Source: G965233625 sp965233625 (GTDB lineage Bacteria; Planctomycetota; Planctomycetia; Pirellulales; Pirellulaceae). From it: DNA of 64,000 bases. Below are positions 17,869-28,500 of the stretch, one piece after another. The stretch lies in NCBI GenBank assembly GCA_965233625.1, contig OZ247499.1:1612001-1676000 (forward strand). Direction: 5' to 3'. Every line of letters begins with the position of its first letter. Position 1 is the first letter of the stretch. The position numbers and the translations under genes were made by a program. The notes under the pieces are model-generated. The model was not told where the DNA came from. It saw only the letters and a list, made by a program, of their open reading frames with translations, and did no database searches.

Positions 17869-18696
17869 ATGTCATTGCCTCAGCATCTCGCTGATCTATT
17901 GCCCGCCGGTTCCGTGATCGAACACATCGCCTTTGTCGCCAAAGGACCGCAGAACTCAAGTGTGCAGGTTGAATTCCCCGCCGCGATTCACCGGCAGGCT
18001 GTGCTGGTAGACGCCAACGACAAACCAGACGGACCAGAGGGTTTGACGCTGCTTGTCGTTCCAACCACCACCTTGCTAGACGACGGCGCACTGACGGCGT
18101 TGCGGACGTGGTGTAACGAAGAACAGTCAACTGAAGCGATGGTGATGAGCCTTCAGCACGTTCAGGTGATCTGGAATGCCGGCCGCATCGCGATCGTAGC
18201 GGGGGAAGACCGGCTCGCCACGGTAAAGAAATCAATCATCGAAGCCACCTATTACATCAACCAGCTCGACAGCATCGAACAGGAACTCGGCGCCCTCTGG
18301 CCGAAGCTGGAAGCGGATCTGCCGTTCGCTTTCGACCAGAAACTAGACGCGTCGAGTCATAAAGAACGTCTGGCTGAAGCGTTTCAACACGTGTATCTGC
18401 TGCGGATGCGTTTGTCGCGCATTACACCCTTTTTGCTTCTGCCGCATACCTATCCGCCAACACTTGCCAGCCAGATCGGCGAACGTCTGCGCGAACGCGC
18501 CCGTGTTGAAGACCGTGAAGAGTTTCTCAGCGACCAGTTGGAAACTTTCGAAGAAGTGTACGAGATGTGCGGTCAACGTGTCAGCGATCATCAACATGCG
18601 AAGACGGGGCACACGCTTGAGGTGATCATCATCATTATCCTCGCCGCCGAGATCCTGCTGACGATCTTCGACTTCGTGACATCCGCGGGAGCGTAA
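17869..18696 (+). CDS. RMD1/DUF155-like membrane-tethered protein
   Basis: A 275-residue protein with no clear enzyme motif. A helical region (about 120-245) with phrases such as ITPFLLLPHTYPP and EDREEFLSDQLETFEEVYE leads into one C-terminal membrane segment (LEVIIIIILAAEILLTIFDF). Helix plus C-terminal anchor is the layout of the RMD1/DUF155 family, whose role in bacteria is unknown; the similarity is structural and moderate. It is the third gene of the speA run and lies only 2 bp before the next gene. Confidence 0.5.
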   Translation: MSLPQHLADLLPAGSVIEHIAFVAKGPQNSSVQVEFPAAIHRQAVLVDANDKPDGPEGLTLLVVPTTTLLDDGALTALRTWCNEEQSTEAMVMSLQHVQVIWNAGRIAIVAGEDRLATVKKSIIEATYYINQLDSIEQELGALWPKLEADLPFAFDQKLDASSHKERLAEAFQHVYLLRMRLSRITPFLLLPHTYPPTLASQIGERLRERARVEDREEFLSDQLETFEEVYEMCGQRVSDHQHAKTGHTLEVIIIIILAAEILLTIFDFVTSAGA

Positions 18697-18698
18697 CC

Positions 18699-19775
18699 AT
18701 GCGTTACCCGTCGGTTGATATCCTCCGCACGGTGGCCATCGTGGTGATGGTCATGGTGCACTTTCCTGAGAATCTTTCCGGCTATGTGCCAGGCTACGCC
18801 GGCCTAGGCGCACCACTCTTCACGTTTCTGTCCGGGGTGAGCTATTTCCTCTGGGTGCAGGGCCGCCAGAAGTGTGATACGAGCGACGAAGAGATCAGTA
18901 AGATTTCAATCCGCCGCGGGTTGTTTGTCATGGGCGTAGGCTTTGCCTTCAACGTGTTTGTCTGGATGCCTGAAGACACGTTTATCTGGGATGTGCTGAC
19001 GTTTATCGGCACTGCGATCCTGGTGTTGAATCTAGTGCGAAAGCAGCCGCCTTTGATTCTGGTGACCTTGGCCGTTGTTGCGGTTGCAATCAGCCCCGCG
19101 CTACGTGCTTCGGCAGACTGGGATGCGTACTGGGTGAACGGATACTTCGAGGGCGATCTCACGCTGACAGAACTGCTGGCGGGCTTTCTCGCAACAGGCT
19201 ATTTCCCGGTGTTTCCCTGGATTGCTTACTCGCTGACAGGCTTTGTTGTGGGCGCGTATCTGTTTCCCGCAGATCAGTCGCAGACGGGCATCAACAAGGT
19301 GGTTGCCTGCGGGCTACTTCTTGGCGGCGTGGTGGTCGCTGCCAGAATCTGTCACTACACGGCGCCGGCGGCCCTGGTGAAGCACGTGTTTGCGGGCTGG
19401 TCCATGATGCCGCCTTCGCTTGAGTACATTGCGGCGACGCTCGGCGGCGGGATGTTGCTGCTGGCGGTGCTGCACCGGACGGTCGACCAGAACGAAGCAC
19501 TGCGGAAGGCTGGCTGGATGACGATCTTCAAAACCTTCAGCCGGTACGCATTCACGGTCTACATCCTGCACCATGTTGTGCATCTCTATCCGCTGTGGAT
19601 CTACGGTTACGTGATGACAGGCGAGCCTACCATCTACTGGCGCAATGCGATGCATCTCGCGGTGGCGTTTCCTTTGGGTGTGCTCTTTCTGGGCGTTTGC
19701 TATCTGGTGTTCAGCCGCATCGACGCAGATAGACGCTTTGGCATTGAAGGATGGATGCGTTGGCTTTGCGGATAA
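18699..19775 (+). CDS. HGSNAT/DUF1624-like membrane acyltransferase
   Basis: A 358-residue protein with about ten membrane segments. It begins RYPSVDILRTVAIVVMVMVHF, matching the start of DUF1624/heparan-alpha-glucosaminide N-acetyltransferase and related acyltransferases, where Asp and His in the first helix are conserved. Such proteins move acyl groups from the cytoplasm to sugars outside. The substrate is unknown. Its start is 2 bp after the RMD1-like gene, so the two are probably translated together. Confidence 0.72.
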   Translation: MRYPSVDILRTVAIVVMVMVHFPENLSGYVPGYAGLGAPLFTFLSGVSYFLWVQGRQKCDTSDEEISKISIRRGLFVMGVGFAFNVFVWMPEDTFIWDVLTFIGTAILVLNLVRKQPPLILVTLAVVAVAISPALRASADWDAYWVNGYFEGDLTLTELLAGFLATGYFPVFPWIAYSLTGFVVGAYLFPADQSQTGINKVVACGLLLGGVVVAARICHYTAPAALVKHVFAGWSMMPPSLEYIAATLGGGMLLLAVLHRTVDQNEALRKAGWMTIFKTFSRYAFTVYILHHVVHLYPLWIYGYVMTGEPTIYWRNAMHLAVAFPLGVLFLGVCYLVFSRIDADRRFGIEGWMRWLCG

Positions 19776-19834
19776 TCGGCGTGTAAAATCGTCTCGAAGT
19801 TGATCCCGTTGACCAGTCTTTCCTCCCGCCGCCG

Positions 19835-20416
19835 ATGACATACACACCCAAAGTGCGCGTTTACATGGGTTGTTCTTTCGATGGATTCATCGCAGGGCCG
19901 GACAACGATATCACATGGCTGGACCGTGATTACCGCGTAGCAGGCGATCTACCTGTCGACACGGGCACAATATCGTTCGATCGGTTCATGAGCCAGACGG
20001 GTGCGATTCTGATGGGACGCGCCACATATGGCATCGTTGAAAGCCATGGGCACTGGCACTATGGCGATACTCCCACGCTGATCGCAACGCATCGTCCGCT
20101 GCAGCCGATAGCGGAAACGGTCCGCAGCGTGTCTGGTCCGATCGACGAACTCATTGCCGCAGCCAGAGAAGCAGCGGGTGATAAAGATATTTACCTGGAC
20201 GGCGGAAGCCTTGTGCGACAAGCGTTAAATGCGGGTCTGGTCGATGAACTAACGCTGACATTCCTCCCGCTGCTGCTGGGAAGCGGCATCCGGCTTTTTG
20301 ATGAATTGCTGGGAGAGACGAGGCTGCAATTTACTGCGCACAACACCCACGAAGGCGGCTTTGTCCAGGTGACTGCCCGCGTTCTCCACGATGAACCAAG
20401 AGAATCAAACGGATGA
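19835..20416 (+). CDS. Dihydrofolate reductase-like (RibD C-terminal) protein
   Basis: A 193-residue protein of the RibD C-terminal/DHFR-like family. It starts with the usual strand and loop VYMGCSFDGFIAGPDND, has ILMGRATYGIVE (the NADPH contact helix) and DIYLDGGSLVRQAL, and ends with the LVDELTLTFLPLLLGSGIRLF block. It reduces a pterin- or pyrimidine-like substrate with NADPH, but which one is unknown; most members of this subgroup are uncharacterised. Its TGA overlaps the ATG of the sulfatase gene (ATGA, 20413-20416), so the two are translationally coupled. Confidence 0.88.
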   Translation: MTYTPKVRVYMGCSFDGFIAGPDNDITWLDRDYRVAGDLPVDTGTISFDRFMSQTGAILMGRATYGIVESHGHWHYGDTPTLIATHRPLQPIAETVRSVSGPIDELIAAAREAAGDKDIYLDGGSLVRQALNAGLVDELTLTFLPLLLGSGIRLFDELLGETRLQFTAHNTHEGGFVQVTARVLHDEPRESNG

Positions 20417-21891
20417 AAACTAAGTCTGCCACAATCATGCTTCTCACGTGCGGAATCGTCTTTGCTCTTCATTCCACGATGACAACGCAGCCCGTTTTGG
20501 CGGCGGAGAAGCCCAACGTTCTCATGATTGCGATCGACGATCTGAACGACTGGATCGGCTGCATGAACGGGCATCCCAACGCCATCACGCCCAACATCGA
20601 TAAGCTCGCAGGCCGCGGTGTACTATTCACCAACGCACACTGCCAGGCGCCTATCTGCGGCCCGTCCCGTGCAAGCCTGTTCACGGGTCTGCGGCCCTCA
20701 ACGACGGGCATCTATTTGCAAATCAACGATCCTCACATCCGCGATGCCAACCAGGCCACCCGGACGTGCACCTTCCTGCCGGACTACTTTGAACAGCATG
20801 GCTACAAATCACTGGCGGCCGGCAAGCTCTTCCACAATGGCGACCGGGCGAAAGTGTTTCAGGAACATGGCACGCCGATGAGCATGGGACCGAAACCCAA
20901 GAAGCGATTTAACTACGATCCTGCCTGGTTCAAAGACCGTCGTGGTTCGACGCAGACAGACTGGGCCGCTTACCCCGCAGCTGACGAACTGATGCCCGAC
21001 TATAAGACGGCCAGCTGGGCGGAAAAACGGCTGTCTGAAAAGCATGACAAGCCGTTCTTTATGGCTGTGGGTTTCTGCCGGCCGCATGTGCCGTGGTATG
21101 CGCCGCAGAAGTGGTTTGACATGCATCCGCTGGAAAAGATCCAGACGCCGCCGTTCGCCGCGGACGACCTACAGGATGTGCCGGAAATCAGCCGCCGGCT
21201 GAACAACGCCCCGATGATGCCCACCACAAAATGGGCGATCGAACAGAAGCAGTGGAAGCGGATTGTTCAAGCGTATCTGGCATGCACGACCTTTGTTGAT
21301 CATCAGGTGGGCCGCGTACTGGATGCACTGGACAAGAGCGAATACGCCCGCAATACCGTGGTGGTGCTGTGGACGGATCATGGCTACCACCTGGGCGAAA
21401 AGAATCGCTTTGCCAAACAGGCTATCTGGGAGGAAGCCACGCACGTGAACCTGATCTTCGCCGCACCGGGCATGCCGGCGAAACAGCGATGTGGCGCCGC
21501 CGTTGAACTGCTGGACATCTACCCGACGCTGCTTTCCCTGGCAGGCTTACCCGCTAATCCGCAGAACGAAGGCCGCAGCCTGACGCCGCTGTTGAAAGAC
21601 ACGCAGACGCCGTGGCCGCACGCGGCGATCACAACCTATGGACGCAACAATCACTCCATCCGCACCACGCAATTCCGCTATGTGCGGTACGAGAATGGCG
21701 CCGAGGAACTGTACGACCACCGCACCGATCCGCTGGAACGCCACAATCTTGCCGCGGAAGAAGAATACGGGCCGCAGAAGCGCGAACTCAGCAAGCATCT
21801 GCCTAAGGTAAACGCCCCCCTGGCGGCAAAATCCACTTACTCCTTCAACGAGTATTTCAGGCAGCGTATGTCTGTGTGGCGGAACGACTAA
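20413..21891 (+). CDS. Secreted sulfatase (iduronate-2-sulfatase-like)
   Basis: A 492-residue type I sulfatase with a signal peptide (cleavage probably near residue 31). Cys82 in ICGPSRASLFTG is the residue converted to formylglycine, and the metal-binding Asp pair is in AIDDLN. The YHLGEKN and WTDHG blocks also match. Overall similarity is to iduronate-2-sulfatase and choline-sulfatase-type enzymes, which remove sulfate from sugars or choline. The formylglycine-generating enzyme is not in the window. The start overlaps the stop of the reductase gene by 4 bp. Confidence 0.92.
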   Translation: MKTKSATIMLLTCGIVFALHSTMTTQPVLAAEKPNVLMIAIDDLNDWIGCMNGHPNAITPNIDKLAGRGVLFTNAHCQAPICGPSRASLFTGLRPSTTGIYLQINDPHIRDANQATRTCTFLPDYFEQHGYKSLAAGKLFHNGDRAKVFQEHGTPMSMGPKPKKRFNYDPAWFKDRRGSTQTDWAAYPAADELMPDYKTASWAEKRLSEKHDKPFFMAVGFCRPHVPWYAPQKWFDMHPLEKIQTPPFAADDLQDVPEISRRLNNAPMMPTTKWAIEQKQWKRIVQAYLACTTFVDHQVGRVLDALDKSEYARNTVVVLWTDHGYHLGEKNRFAKQAIWEEATHVNLIFAAPGMPAKQRCGAAVELLDIYPTLLSLAGLPANPQNEGRSLTPLLKDTQTPWPHAAITTYGRNNHSIRTTQFRYVRYENGAEELYDHRTDPLERHNLAAEEEYGPQKRELSKHLPKVNAPLAAKSTYSFNEYFRQRMSVWRND

Positions 21892-21927
21892 CCACGTCGT
21901 CACTCAACGCCAAAAAGCCACATTCCT

Positions 21928-21958
21928 GGGGCTCAGAACCTTCGTACGCCCCTTTTTT
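21928..21958 (+). terminator. Possible terminator after sulfatase gene
   Basis: GGGGC at 21928-21932 pairs with GCCCC at 21948-21952 around a 15-base loop and is followed by six T. The stem is short and the loop long, so it is weak. It lies 37 bp after the sulfatase stop. Confidence 0.45.
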
Positions 21959-22044
21959 AACCGCCAGCGGTCTGATATTCTAGCAACAGTTCATTGGGCC
22001 AGATCTGCGTATTTCCGCAGCGTTAACCAGTTGAAGCGAACACT

Positions 22045-22545
22045 ATGAACCAGCCGATTGCGGGGGTCGCCCCTTCAAATCTTGATGAAACCACCACCAT
22101 GCTCGTGTGGCCATCTATCTGCATGTATGGCATTGGTCGTTTGCTCGGCACCCTCTACGGGATCGACATCGGATTCTCGGTTTTAACGGTCGGAAATCTA
22201 ATTGCGTTGAAATCAATTCCAATCGCGCTGGCGTTGTACTTTCTTCGCGTTGCGCCGTTTTTTGGCATCCGCTACCGCCTGACCAATCGCCGCGTTTCTG
22301 TGGAACGTGGTCTGACCGGCACGGTAGAGAAGAGCGTTTCGCTTGATCGTTTTGACGAAATTGAAATCGAGACGAAGCCCGGCTACGACTGGTACAAAGC
22401 GGGCGATCTGATCTTCAAGCACGAAGGCAACGAAACCTTCCGCCTGGAAGCTGTTGTGCGGCCTGAAGCCTTCCGCCACTGCTGCCTGAAGTCGCAGCGC
22501 GCCTACACCGGCGTGAAGTCTGCTCTTGCGTTGCAGACCGCTTAG
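22045..22545 (+). CDS. Bacterial PH-domain membrane protein
   Basis: A 166-residue protein with two hydrophobic segments (about residues 20-75) followed by a PH-like domain of the bPH2/DUF304 type: YRLTNRRVSVERGLTGTVEKSVSL, then a Phe-Arg-Leu-Glu-rich strand. Such proteins are membrane-attached and of unknown job. The start ATG follows a 150-bp intergenic space with a weak terminator upstream, so it is probably its own unit. Its stop overlaps the stop of the convergent transporter gene by 4 bp. Confidence 0.75.
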   Translation: MNQPIAGVAPSNLDETTTMLVWPSICMYGIGRLLGTLYGIDIGFSVLTVGNLIALKSIPIALALYFLRVAPFFGIRYRLTNRRVSVERGLTGTVEKSVSLDRFDEIEIETKPGYDWYKAGDLIFKHEGNETFRLEAVVRPEAFRHCCLKSQRAYTGVKSALALQTA

Positions 22546-23831
22546 GAAGCGTTGCCACTGCTGATTACCGCGCGGTCGCCGTTATTGGTGGCTGCTGCCG
22601 ATGTTTTCTTCGCCAGCTTTTTCCAGTGGTGCAGCAGACGGAAGATTGCGGCGCCCCAGAGGAAAACCAGCGGGAACCACATCCACGCCAGTGCATTGAC
22701 AGGCGCCATCCAGGAGAGCACCAGGATGATCAGCGCCACGCCGGCTTCCACCGCGGGTTTCGCGATGCCCACCACACGCGTGATCGAAGCCCGTCGCGAG
22801 TCTTCAGGCAGCCAGCCAAATAGCACTTGAATGACCACGTCGTGCAGCCCACGCCGGATGACCGTGGCGCCGCGTGCAAGTGTGACCAGGATAAACAACA
22901 TCGTGGGACCGGGCGCCACCAGCGACAACGCGCCGATGACTCCCAGGTAAAGGGGCAGTCCGAACAGCGTCGCCACAATCCTTCGCTTGCGTAGTTCGCG
23001 TTGCGAAAGGATGAGATGCACGACGATAATCAGCGCATCGGACATCGCGTAAAACAGGCCGAAATAGGCCGTAAGCTGCTGTTCGTTACCTGCAAAGAAA
23101 TCTTCAGCAACGATCCGCCATTCGTAAGAGACAAACGCGAGGATGCCGACCTTGCAAGCCACCAGTAAGAGCAACGCGCGGCCGAAGCCTACTTCGTATT
23201 TTCGCAAAGGGCGTTTGCCGTCTTCGTGCCCTGGCTTTGTTTCCTTCGTGGCAATGGTGGCACCATCGCTGGTGAAGTGAAGAAACGCCCACGCGGCCAT
23301 ATCAAACAGGACGCAGATGAAGATAAAGATGTCTGAGCGGATCTGCGTGGCTTCAAAACCGAGGAATAAGCCGATGGCAAGCCCGGCGATAGGCGCCCCG
23401 GCGTTGACCAGCGCGAAGTGACGCTTGTCGGCGTTTCTTCTGGTGCCCTCGTTGAGCGACACCGCAATGAGTATCGCCCCCAAGCCGCCACGCACCTCTG
23501 CCAGTAGGTACAGGCAGACGATTGCGAAGGTGGAATAGGGAGAGTATTCCAGCAGCAGCAGTACAAGCAGCGTTAAGACTGCCGTCGTGATCTGCGTGAT
23601 GGCGGCTACCCAGCGCAACGATAGGCCGCTTGTCAGCCGTGACCAGCTGAAAGAAACAAGTCCGACAACGATCGAGCTGAGGATCAAAGTGGAGGCGAGT
23701 GCTTCCGGCCCCAGACGCGAAAGTAGAACGGCGTCCGCGATCGCGCGGCAGAGGATAAACGACGAGGTAACTGTGAAGGTAAATCCAAACAGACAGCTCA
23801 GGCGCCGGTTGATTGGGGCGGGAGAATTCAT
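22542..23831 (-). CDS. MFS/NTT-like membrane transporter
   Basis: A 429-residue protein with about eleven to twelve hydrophobic segments. Conserved phrases such as VYLLAE-like CLYLLAEVRGGLGAILI and a basic loop after the sixth helix resemble NTP/NDP antiporter (TlcA/NTT) relatives and general MFS transporters. Canonical signature residues could not be checked and the substrate is unknown. It lies 89 bp before the minus-strand start of the convergent partner region and is convergent with the PH protein. Confidence 0.65.
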   Translation of the reverse strand: MNSPAPINRRLSCLFGFTFTVTSSFILCRAIADAVLLSRLGPEALASTLILSSIVVGLVSFSWSRLTSGLSLRWVAAITQITTAVLTLLVLLLLEYSPYSTFAIVCLYLLAEVRGGLGAILIAVSLNEGTRRNADKRHFALVNAGAPIAGLAIGLFLGFEATQIRSDIFIFICVLFDMAAWAFLHFTSDGATIATKETKPGHEDGKRPLRKYEVGFGRALLLLVACKVGILAFVSYEWRIVAEDFFAGNEQQLTAYFGLFYAMSDALIIVVHLILSQRELRKRRIVATLFGLPLYLGVIGALSLVAPGPTMLFILVTLARGATVIRRGLHDVVIQVLFGWLPEDSRRASITRVVGIAKPAVEAGVALIILVLSWMAPVNALAWMWFPLVFLWGAAIFRLLHHWKKLAKKTSAAATNNGDRAVISSGNAS

Positions 23832-23920
23832 GTATCAGACGTTGCTAACCAATCTCCTTAAAGACGTTCACCCTAAAAATCCCCATCATGCCTTGCCGCC
23901 GCCCGCTTCTCAAGCAGCAG

Positions 23921-25489
23921 CTATTCGCCACTTGTTTTGAAAGGCGGCGCATCGTACTGCTTGCGCAGGCGATGGAACTCCGCCGTGAGTTTCTGCCTGT
24001 CGTCTGCGTGTGCTGGATCGGTGTAGATGTTTTTGAGTTCCTGCGGATCGCTGGTCAGGTCAAACATGTTCCATTCGTTGCTGCCTGGGAAATAAATCAG
24101 TTTCTGCGTCTGCGTCCGCACGCCAAAGTGCCGCGGAACGGCGTGTTCGCCAAACTCGTAGTAGGCATAGTACAGGGAGTCACGCCATTTGACGTCGTCC
24201 CCCTTCAAGAGTGGAACGATCGACTTGCCTTGAACCTCTGCGGGTGGCTCCAGGCCGGCGATGGAGAGAAAAGTCGGTGCGTAATCGATGTTCTGAATCA
24301 GGTGGGTTGGCTTGGTTCCCGGCTTCACAACACCTGGCCAGCGGATGATGAACGGCATCTGAAAAGACTCTTCAAACATCCAGCGCTTGTCGTACCAGCC
24401 ATGCTCGCCCAGGTAAAAACCCTGATCCGATGAATAGATCACCACGGTGTTTTCCGCCAGATCATTATCGTCAAGGTACTTCAGCATCCGGCCCACGCTC
24501 TCATCAACAGCCCGCACGGCGCCCAGGTAATTGCGCATGTAACGCCGGTACTTCCAGCGGACAACGTCCTTCTTAGAAAGCTTGCCGGCAGCAAAATCTG
24601 CGAGGAACTTCTGGTTGCGCGGACCAAAGTAGGCGTTCCATTCTTTCTTCTGCTGCGGTGTCATGCGGTTATATTCCGGCGTGCCGTAGCGGTCTGGCTT
24701 TGGCAGGACGACATCGCCACGCTCATCCTTGCGGACCTTGGCATCGTAGGCCCAGTCAAAGTGGCGGTCGATTTCCATCTCGTTACGGGCGAGTGTCTGA
24801 CTGCGGTTGGCGTAGTCGTCGAACAGCGTCGGCGGCTCAGGAATTTCAACATCGTCAAATGCACCAAGATGCCGCAACGCCGGAGCAAACGTCCGATGCG
24901 GCGCCTTGTGCTGACACATCAGGAAGAAGGGTTTGGACTTATCGCGATTGTCCAGCCAGGCCAGCGCTTTGGAAGTGGTCAGGTCTGTCACATAGCCTTC
25001 AAACCGCTGCGTCTTGCCATCCATTTGAATGAACGCCGGATTGTAGTAATTGCCTTGGCCCGGCAGGATTTCCCAGTGATCAAAGCCGACTGGTCGTGTC
25101 TTCAGATGCCACTTGCCGATGATCGCGGTGTTGTAACCGCCCTTCTGGATGTCTTTGATGAAGGTCCATTGGCTCTGATCGAAGCCTCTGCCGGTGTTGC
25201 GCATGAAGCCGTTTTTGTGGCTGTGTTTGCCCGTCAGAATCGTCGCGCGCGAAGGTCCACAGATGGAGTTCGCGCAGAAAGAATTCACAAACACGCTGCC
25301 TTCGCGAGCGATGCGGTCGATGTTCGGCGTGGGCGCCGCATCCTTCAGCCGGCTGCCATACGCCGAAATGGCGTTGATCGCGTGATCATCCGAGAAGATG
25401 AACAGCACGTTAGGCCGCTTGTCCGCCGCCATTGCGGGAACGACAGCGAATAGCAGGGCGGCAAACACCACCTTATTCAGATACTGCAT
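23921..25489 (-). CDS. Secreted sulfatase (N-acetylglucosamine-6-sulfatase-like)
   Basis: A 522-residue sulfatase with a signal peptide (about residues 1-21). The metal Asp pair is in FSDDHA, the modified Cys77 is in ICGPSRATILTG, and the block YSSDQGFYLGEHGWYDKR matches heparan or mucin-type sulfatases. IGKWHL and a conserved HKAPHR stretch are also present. It removes sulfate esters from a polysaccharide, probably in the periplasm or outside. A second sulfatase lies 2 kb away on the other strand, with a transporter-like gene between. Its C-terminus (EFHRLRKQYDAPP) is typical of the group. Confidence 0.93.
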   Translation of the reverse strand: MQYLNKVVFAALLFAVVPAMAADKRPNVLFIFSDDHAINAISAYGSRLKDAAPTPNIDRIAREGSVFVNSFCANSICGPSRATILTGKHSHKNGFMRNTGRGFDQSQWTFIKDIQKGGYNTAIIGKWHLKTRPVGFDHWEILPGQGNYYNPAFIQMDGKTQRFEGYVTDLTTSKALAWLDNRDKSKPFFLMCQHKAPHRTFAPALRHLGAFDDVEIPEPPTLFDDYANRSQTLARNEMEIDRHFDWAYDAKVRKDERGDVVLPKPDRYGTPEYNRMTPQQKKEWNAYFGPRNQKFLADFAAGKLSKKDVVRWKYRRYMRNYLGAVRAVDESVGRMLKYLDDNDLAENTVVIYSSDQGFYLGEHGWYDKRWMFEESFQMPFIIRWPGVVKPGTKPTHLIQNIDYAPTFLSIAGLEPPAEVQGKSIVPLLKGDDVKWRDSLYYAYYEFGEHAVPRHFGVRTQTQKLIYFPGSNEWNMFDLTSDPQELKNIYTDPAHADDRQKLTAEFHRLRKQYDAPPFKTSGE

Positions 25490-25561
25490 GTTGGCTCTTT
25501 ACAAAGATGCGAATCTTGATTGCGTAACAGGAACACCTGGACGGCGCCAGGTTGAGCAGCA

Positions 25562-28500
25562 TTACTCGCCCCGCGCCACGCCCTTCTGAAAGGCTTTGAA
25601 CTTCTTGAGGAATCCGGGCGGAGGAGCGGTGCGCGAACCGGCATCCCGCACGCCCTTGATGGCGTCGTCCCGGGCGCCAGCTGACCGTGCTTTACCAGTG
25701 GATGGCGTAAGGCCGAGGCTGCGTAACGAGTCATCCAGTTCCGCGCTACCCGCTTTGCCATCTTCCGCAGCCGACGACTTCATCTTCTGCCAGCGGTCAA
25801 CAAACGCCTGCAGTTCCTCCGGCGACATGTTCAGCTTGTCGAGCAGTTCTTTGTCCGGCTTGCGGCTGTTTTTGCGAAGGTGCTCCAGCGCCAGGTCTGT
25901 CGCTTTTCGGGCGTATTCCAGATTCGCCTTGTCTCCCGGCGGCATGTTGGAGTTTTCGACGTTTTCACCAATCGGCGTGTCCGCCATTCCGCCGCTTCCA
26001 CCGAAGGGGCTGCCGGCGCCGCCGGTCTCGCTTGGTTTCGAGCCGGGGTTACCTGGTGGCGTGCTTTCGCCTGATTTACCGCTCGGGGTGTTCTCCGGGC
26101 TGTCGGTGCTTTGGTCTGGCTTGGCAGGCTTCTGTTCATCGACAGGCTGCTGCGTTTCATCCTGAGATTCCTGACGGGTGTCTGTTGGGGTTTTGCCTTG
26201 CCCTGGCGTGTCACCCGGGTTTTGTCCTGGTTGATCCCCGCCAGGCTGTTTTCCGCCAGTGTCAGTTCCTGCCCCGTCTCCGTCGCTGGCTTGCCCAGGT
26301 TTATCACCACCGGCCTGATCGCCAGTTTCACCGTCGCCGGTTTCATTTGCGGCGCCAGCGCCTGTATCGGACGGCGTCGAACCGCCAGCCTTCCCTTGGC
26401 CTGGATTGTCGGAGCCTTGTCCGCCGCCTTTCTGGCCGGCGCCACTACGGTCGCCGCCATCGTCGCCTTTGGTGGACGAAGCTTTCTGCGATTGACTGGC
26501 CGACTGGCCGTCACTGCCGGGTTTAGAGCCGCTATCGTTAGAGCCGTCTTTCTTGCCGGGCTTCTCTCCTTCGCCTTGTGGCGAACCTGCTCCATCCTGC
26601 GGATCCATGCCGCCCTTCTTGTCACCAGAGCCTTGCGAATCTGCGCCGCCATCTTGCGGCTTCTGGCCTGGTTTGCCTTGCGGATCTTGCTTCTCGCCAG
26701 TTCCCGGATCAGCGCCGCTTTCACTGTCGCCTGTTGCGGCGTCGTTCTGCGCGCCATCGGCCGGCGGTTGCTGCTGAGCGCCCTGATCGGATTTTTCACC
26801 TTGGCCTGGTTGAGGACTCTTGCCCGTCGAATCCTGAGACGCAGTGTCGCCGGATGCACCGCCATCCTCTTGTTGATCAGATTGGCTACCTGGTGGCGGC
26901 GTAGAACCATCTCCCTCCGGCTGCGTGCCCGATCCACCATTTTTCTTTTGCTGCTGCTTCATGTGCTCCAGGGCACGTTCAAAAACTTCTCCATCGTGCA
27001 GCGGGTCCTGCGGAGAATCAGCCTCGCCATCGCCCTGCGGATCACCTTTTGCCGAACCGCTTTCGGGGCTGCCGCCAGTTGAGCCATCTGCGGGATTCCC
27101 CGTCGATTGGCCTTCGCCGCCTGGCGCTGCATCGTCTCCTTGTGGTGACTTTGAATCGCCTGCGTTGCTACCCTTAGAGGTCGAACCGCTACCGCCATCC
27201 TGGTCAGCGGCTTGCGAGGCCGAATCGCCGGGCTCCTCGCTCTCGCTGCCCGCACCACCGGCGGCCGGTTGGCTATCCTGGCTCTTGTCGCCGCTTTGGC
27301 CGTCTGAACCGTCGCTACTCTCCGAGCCGGTCGCGCCGTCGCTTGACTCGCCTTTTGAAGATTCGCCCCCGGCAGATTCGCTGTCTGCGGATTCGCTTCC
27401 ACCTGCATCACCGTCGGATGATTCACTGTCTGATGTCCCGCCTTCGCTGTCTGCGGAATCACCATCTTCCGGGTTCTCTGAACTGCCGGGATCTTTCGAT
27501 TCATCGCCCGGATCTTTGCTATCCGCTTCGCTGCCGGTCTCGCTAGTGTCGCCCGAAGGTGATCCGTCCGACGGGTCGGCAGGTGTGTCTGTCTTGGACG
27601 AACTGCCGTCACTGGCGGCATCATCACTTGCAGTTGCAGCGGTGATCTGGATCAGGAAATCACTCGTCGATGCTTCATTCGGAGCCGCCCGGCGGTCGAC
27701 CGGGTCCGTACGATTGTCAAACGCAACAGCCCGGTAACGCACAAGGTCGCCCGGTTGCAGCCTGAGGGTTGCAGCTTCAAAGCGGTGCGTGGCAATCTGT
27801 TTTCCATTGACGCCGGAGGGATGTTCAAACAGCACCTTGTTCAGCAAGCCGCCCTTGCGGGCACGCGTGTCGGTTTCTGGAGTGGTGTCTTTCCCGTCGC
27901 GGCGGATCAGTTCCGCCTGCAGGCTGATCTTCCGCAGGCCAAAGTCAACATCGACCGCGCGGATTTCGATTTCGACAGACCCGTTAGCCTGCAGCTTGTG
28001 AGGATTGGCAACGGGGTGCAGGATCTCCACTTCGGGGGCGACATCGGGCGTGACTTCGATCTGGTGTGGCTCAGCCGCGATCTTGCTCCGCTTGCCGCCA
28101 ACGGGCGTGAACCTGACGGTGTAGCTGCTGTAAAGCGGCCCGTCGCGTTTGGAATTCATCTGCAACGGCAGTTTTACGGAAGCTGTTTTACCTTCGTGCT
28201 GCATCGGCAGCTTGCGGGGTGTGCTGCCCGTGGCGGGATCGAACTCCAGATATGCGGATGCGATCTCCATGTTGGCGGTCGCCCGGATGGTGACATGCGT
28301 GCCTTCGATCCCGGCGATATCACCGCCGTTGGCTGGTGGCGCCTCGGTGCGTGGCTTCATGCCGGTCTGTGGCGGATAGTCGTATTCAAGCGATTGAACC
28401 CAGATGGCAGGGCGGTCGATGACCGTCAACTGATGCGATGGCGAAACAGCGTCACCCGCTTCGATACGGTAAACAAGCGTCTGTTGAAGCCCTTCGCCTG

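Noticed and set aside
26000..27600. Repeated short units that could look like a CRISPR array
   Set aside because: The units are irregular coding repeats without constant spacers and continue one long reading frame.
26111..27737. Long open frames (up to about 369 codons) on both strands inside the low-complexity part of the DUF4175-like gene
   Set aside because: They arise from the skewed GC-rich codon content of the Gly/Ser/Asp repeats; none has a ribosome site or recognisable domain.
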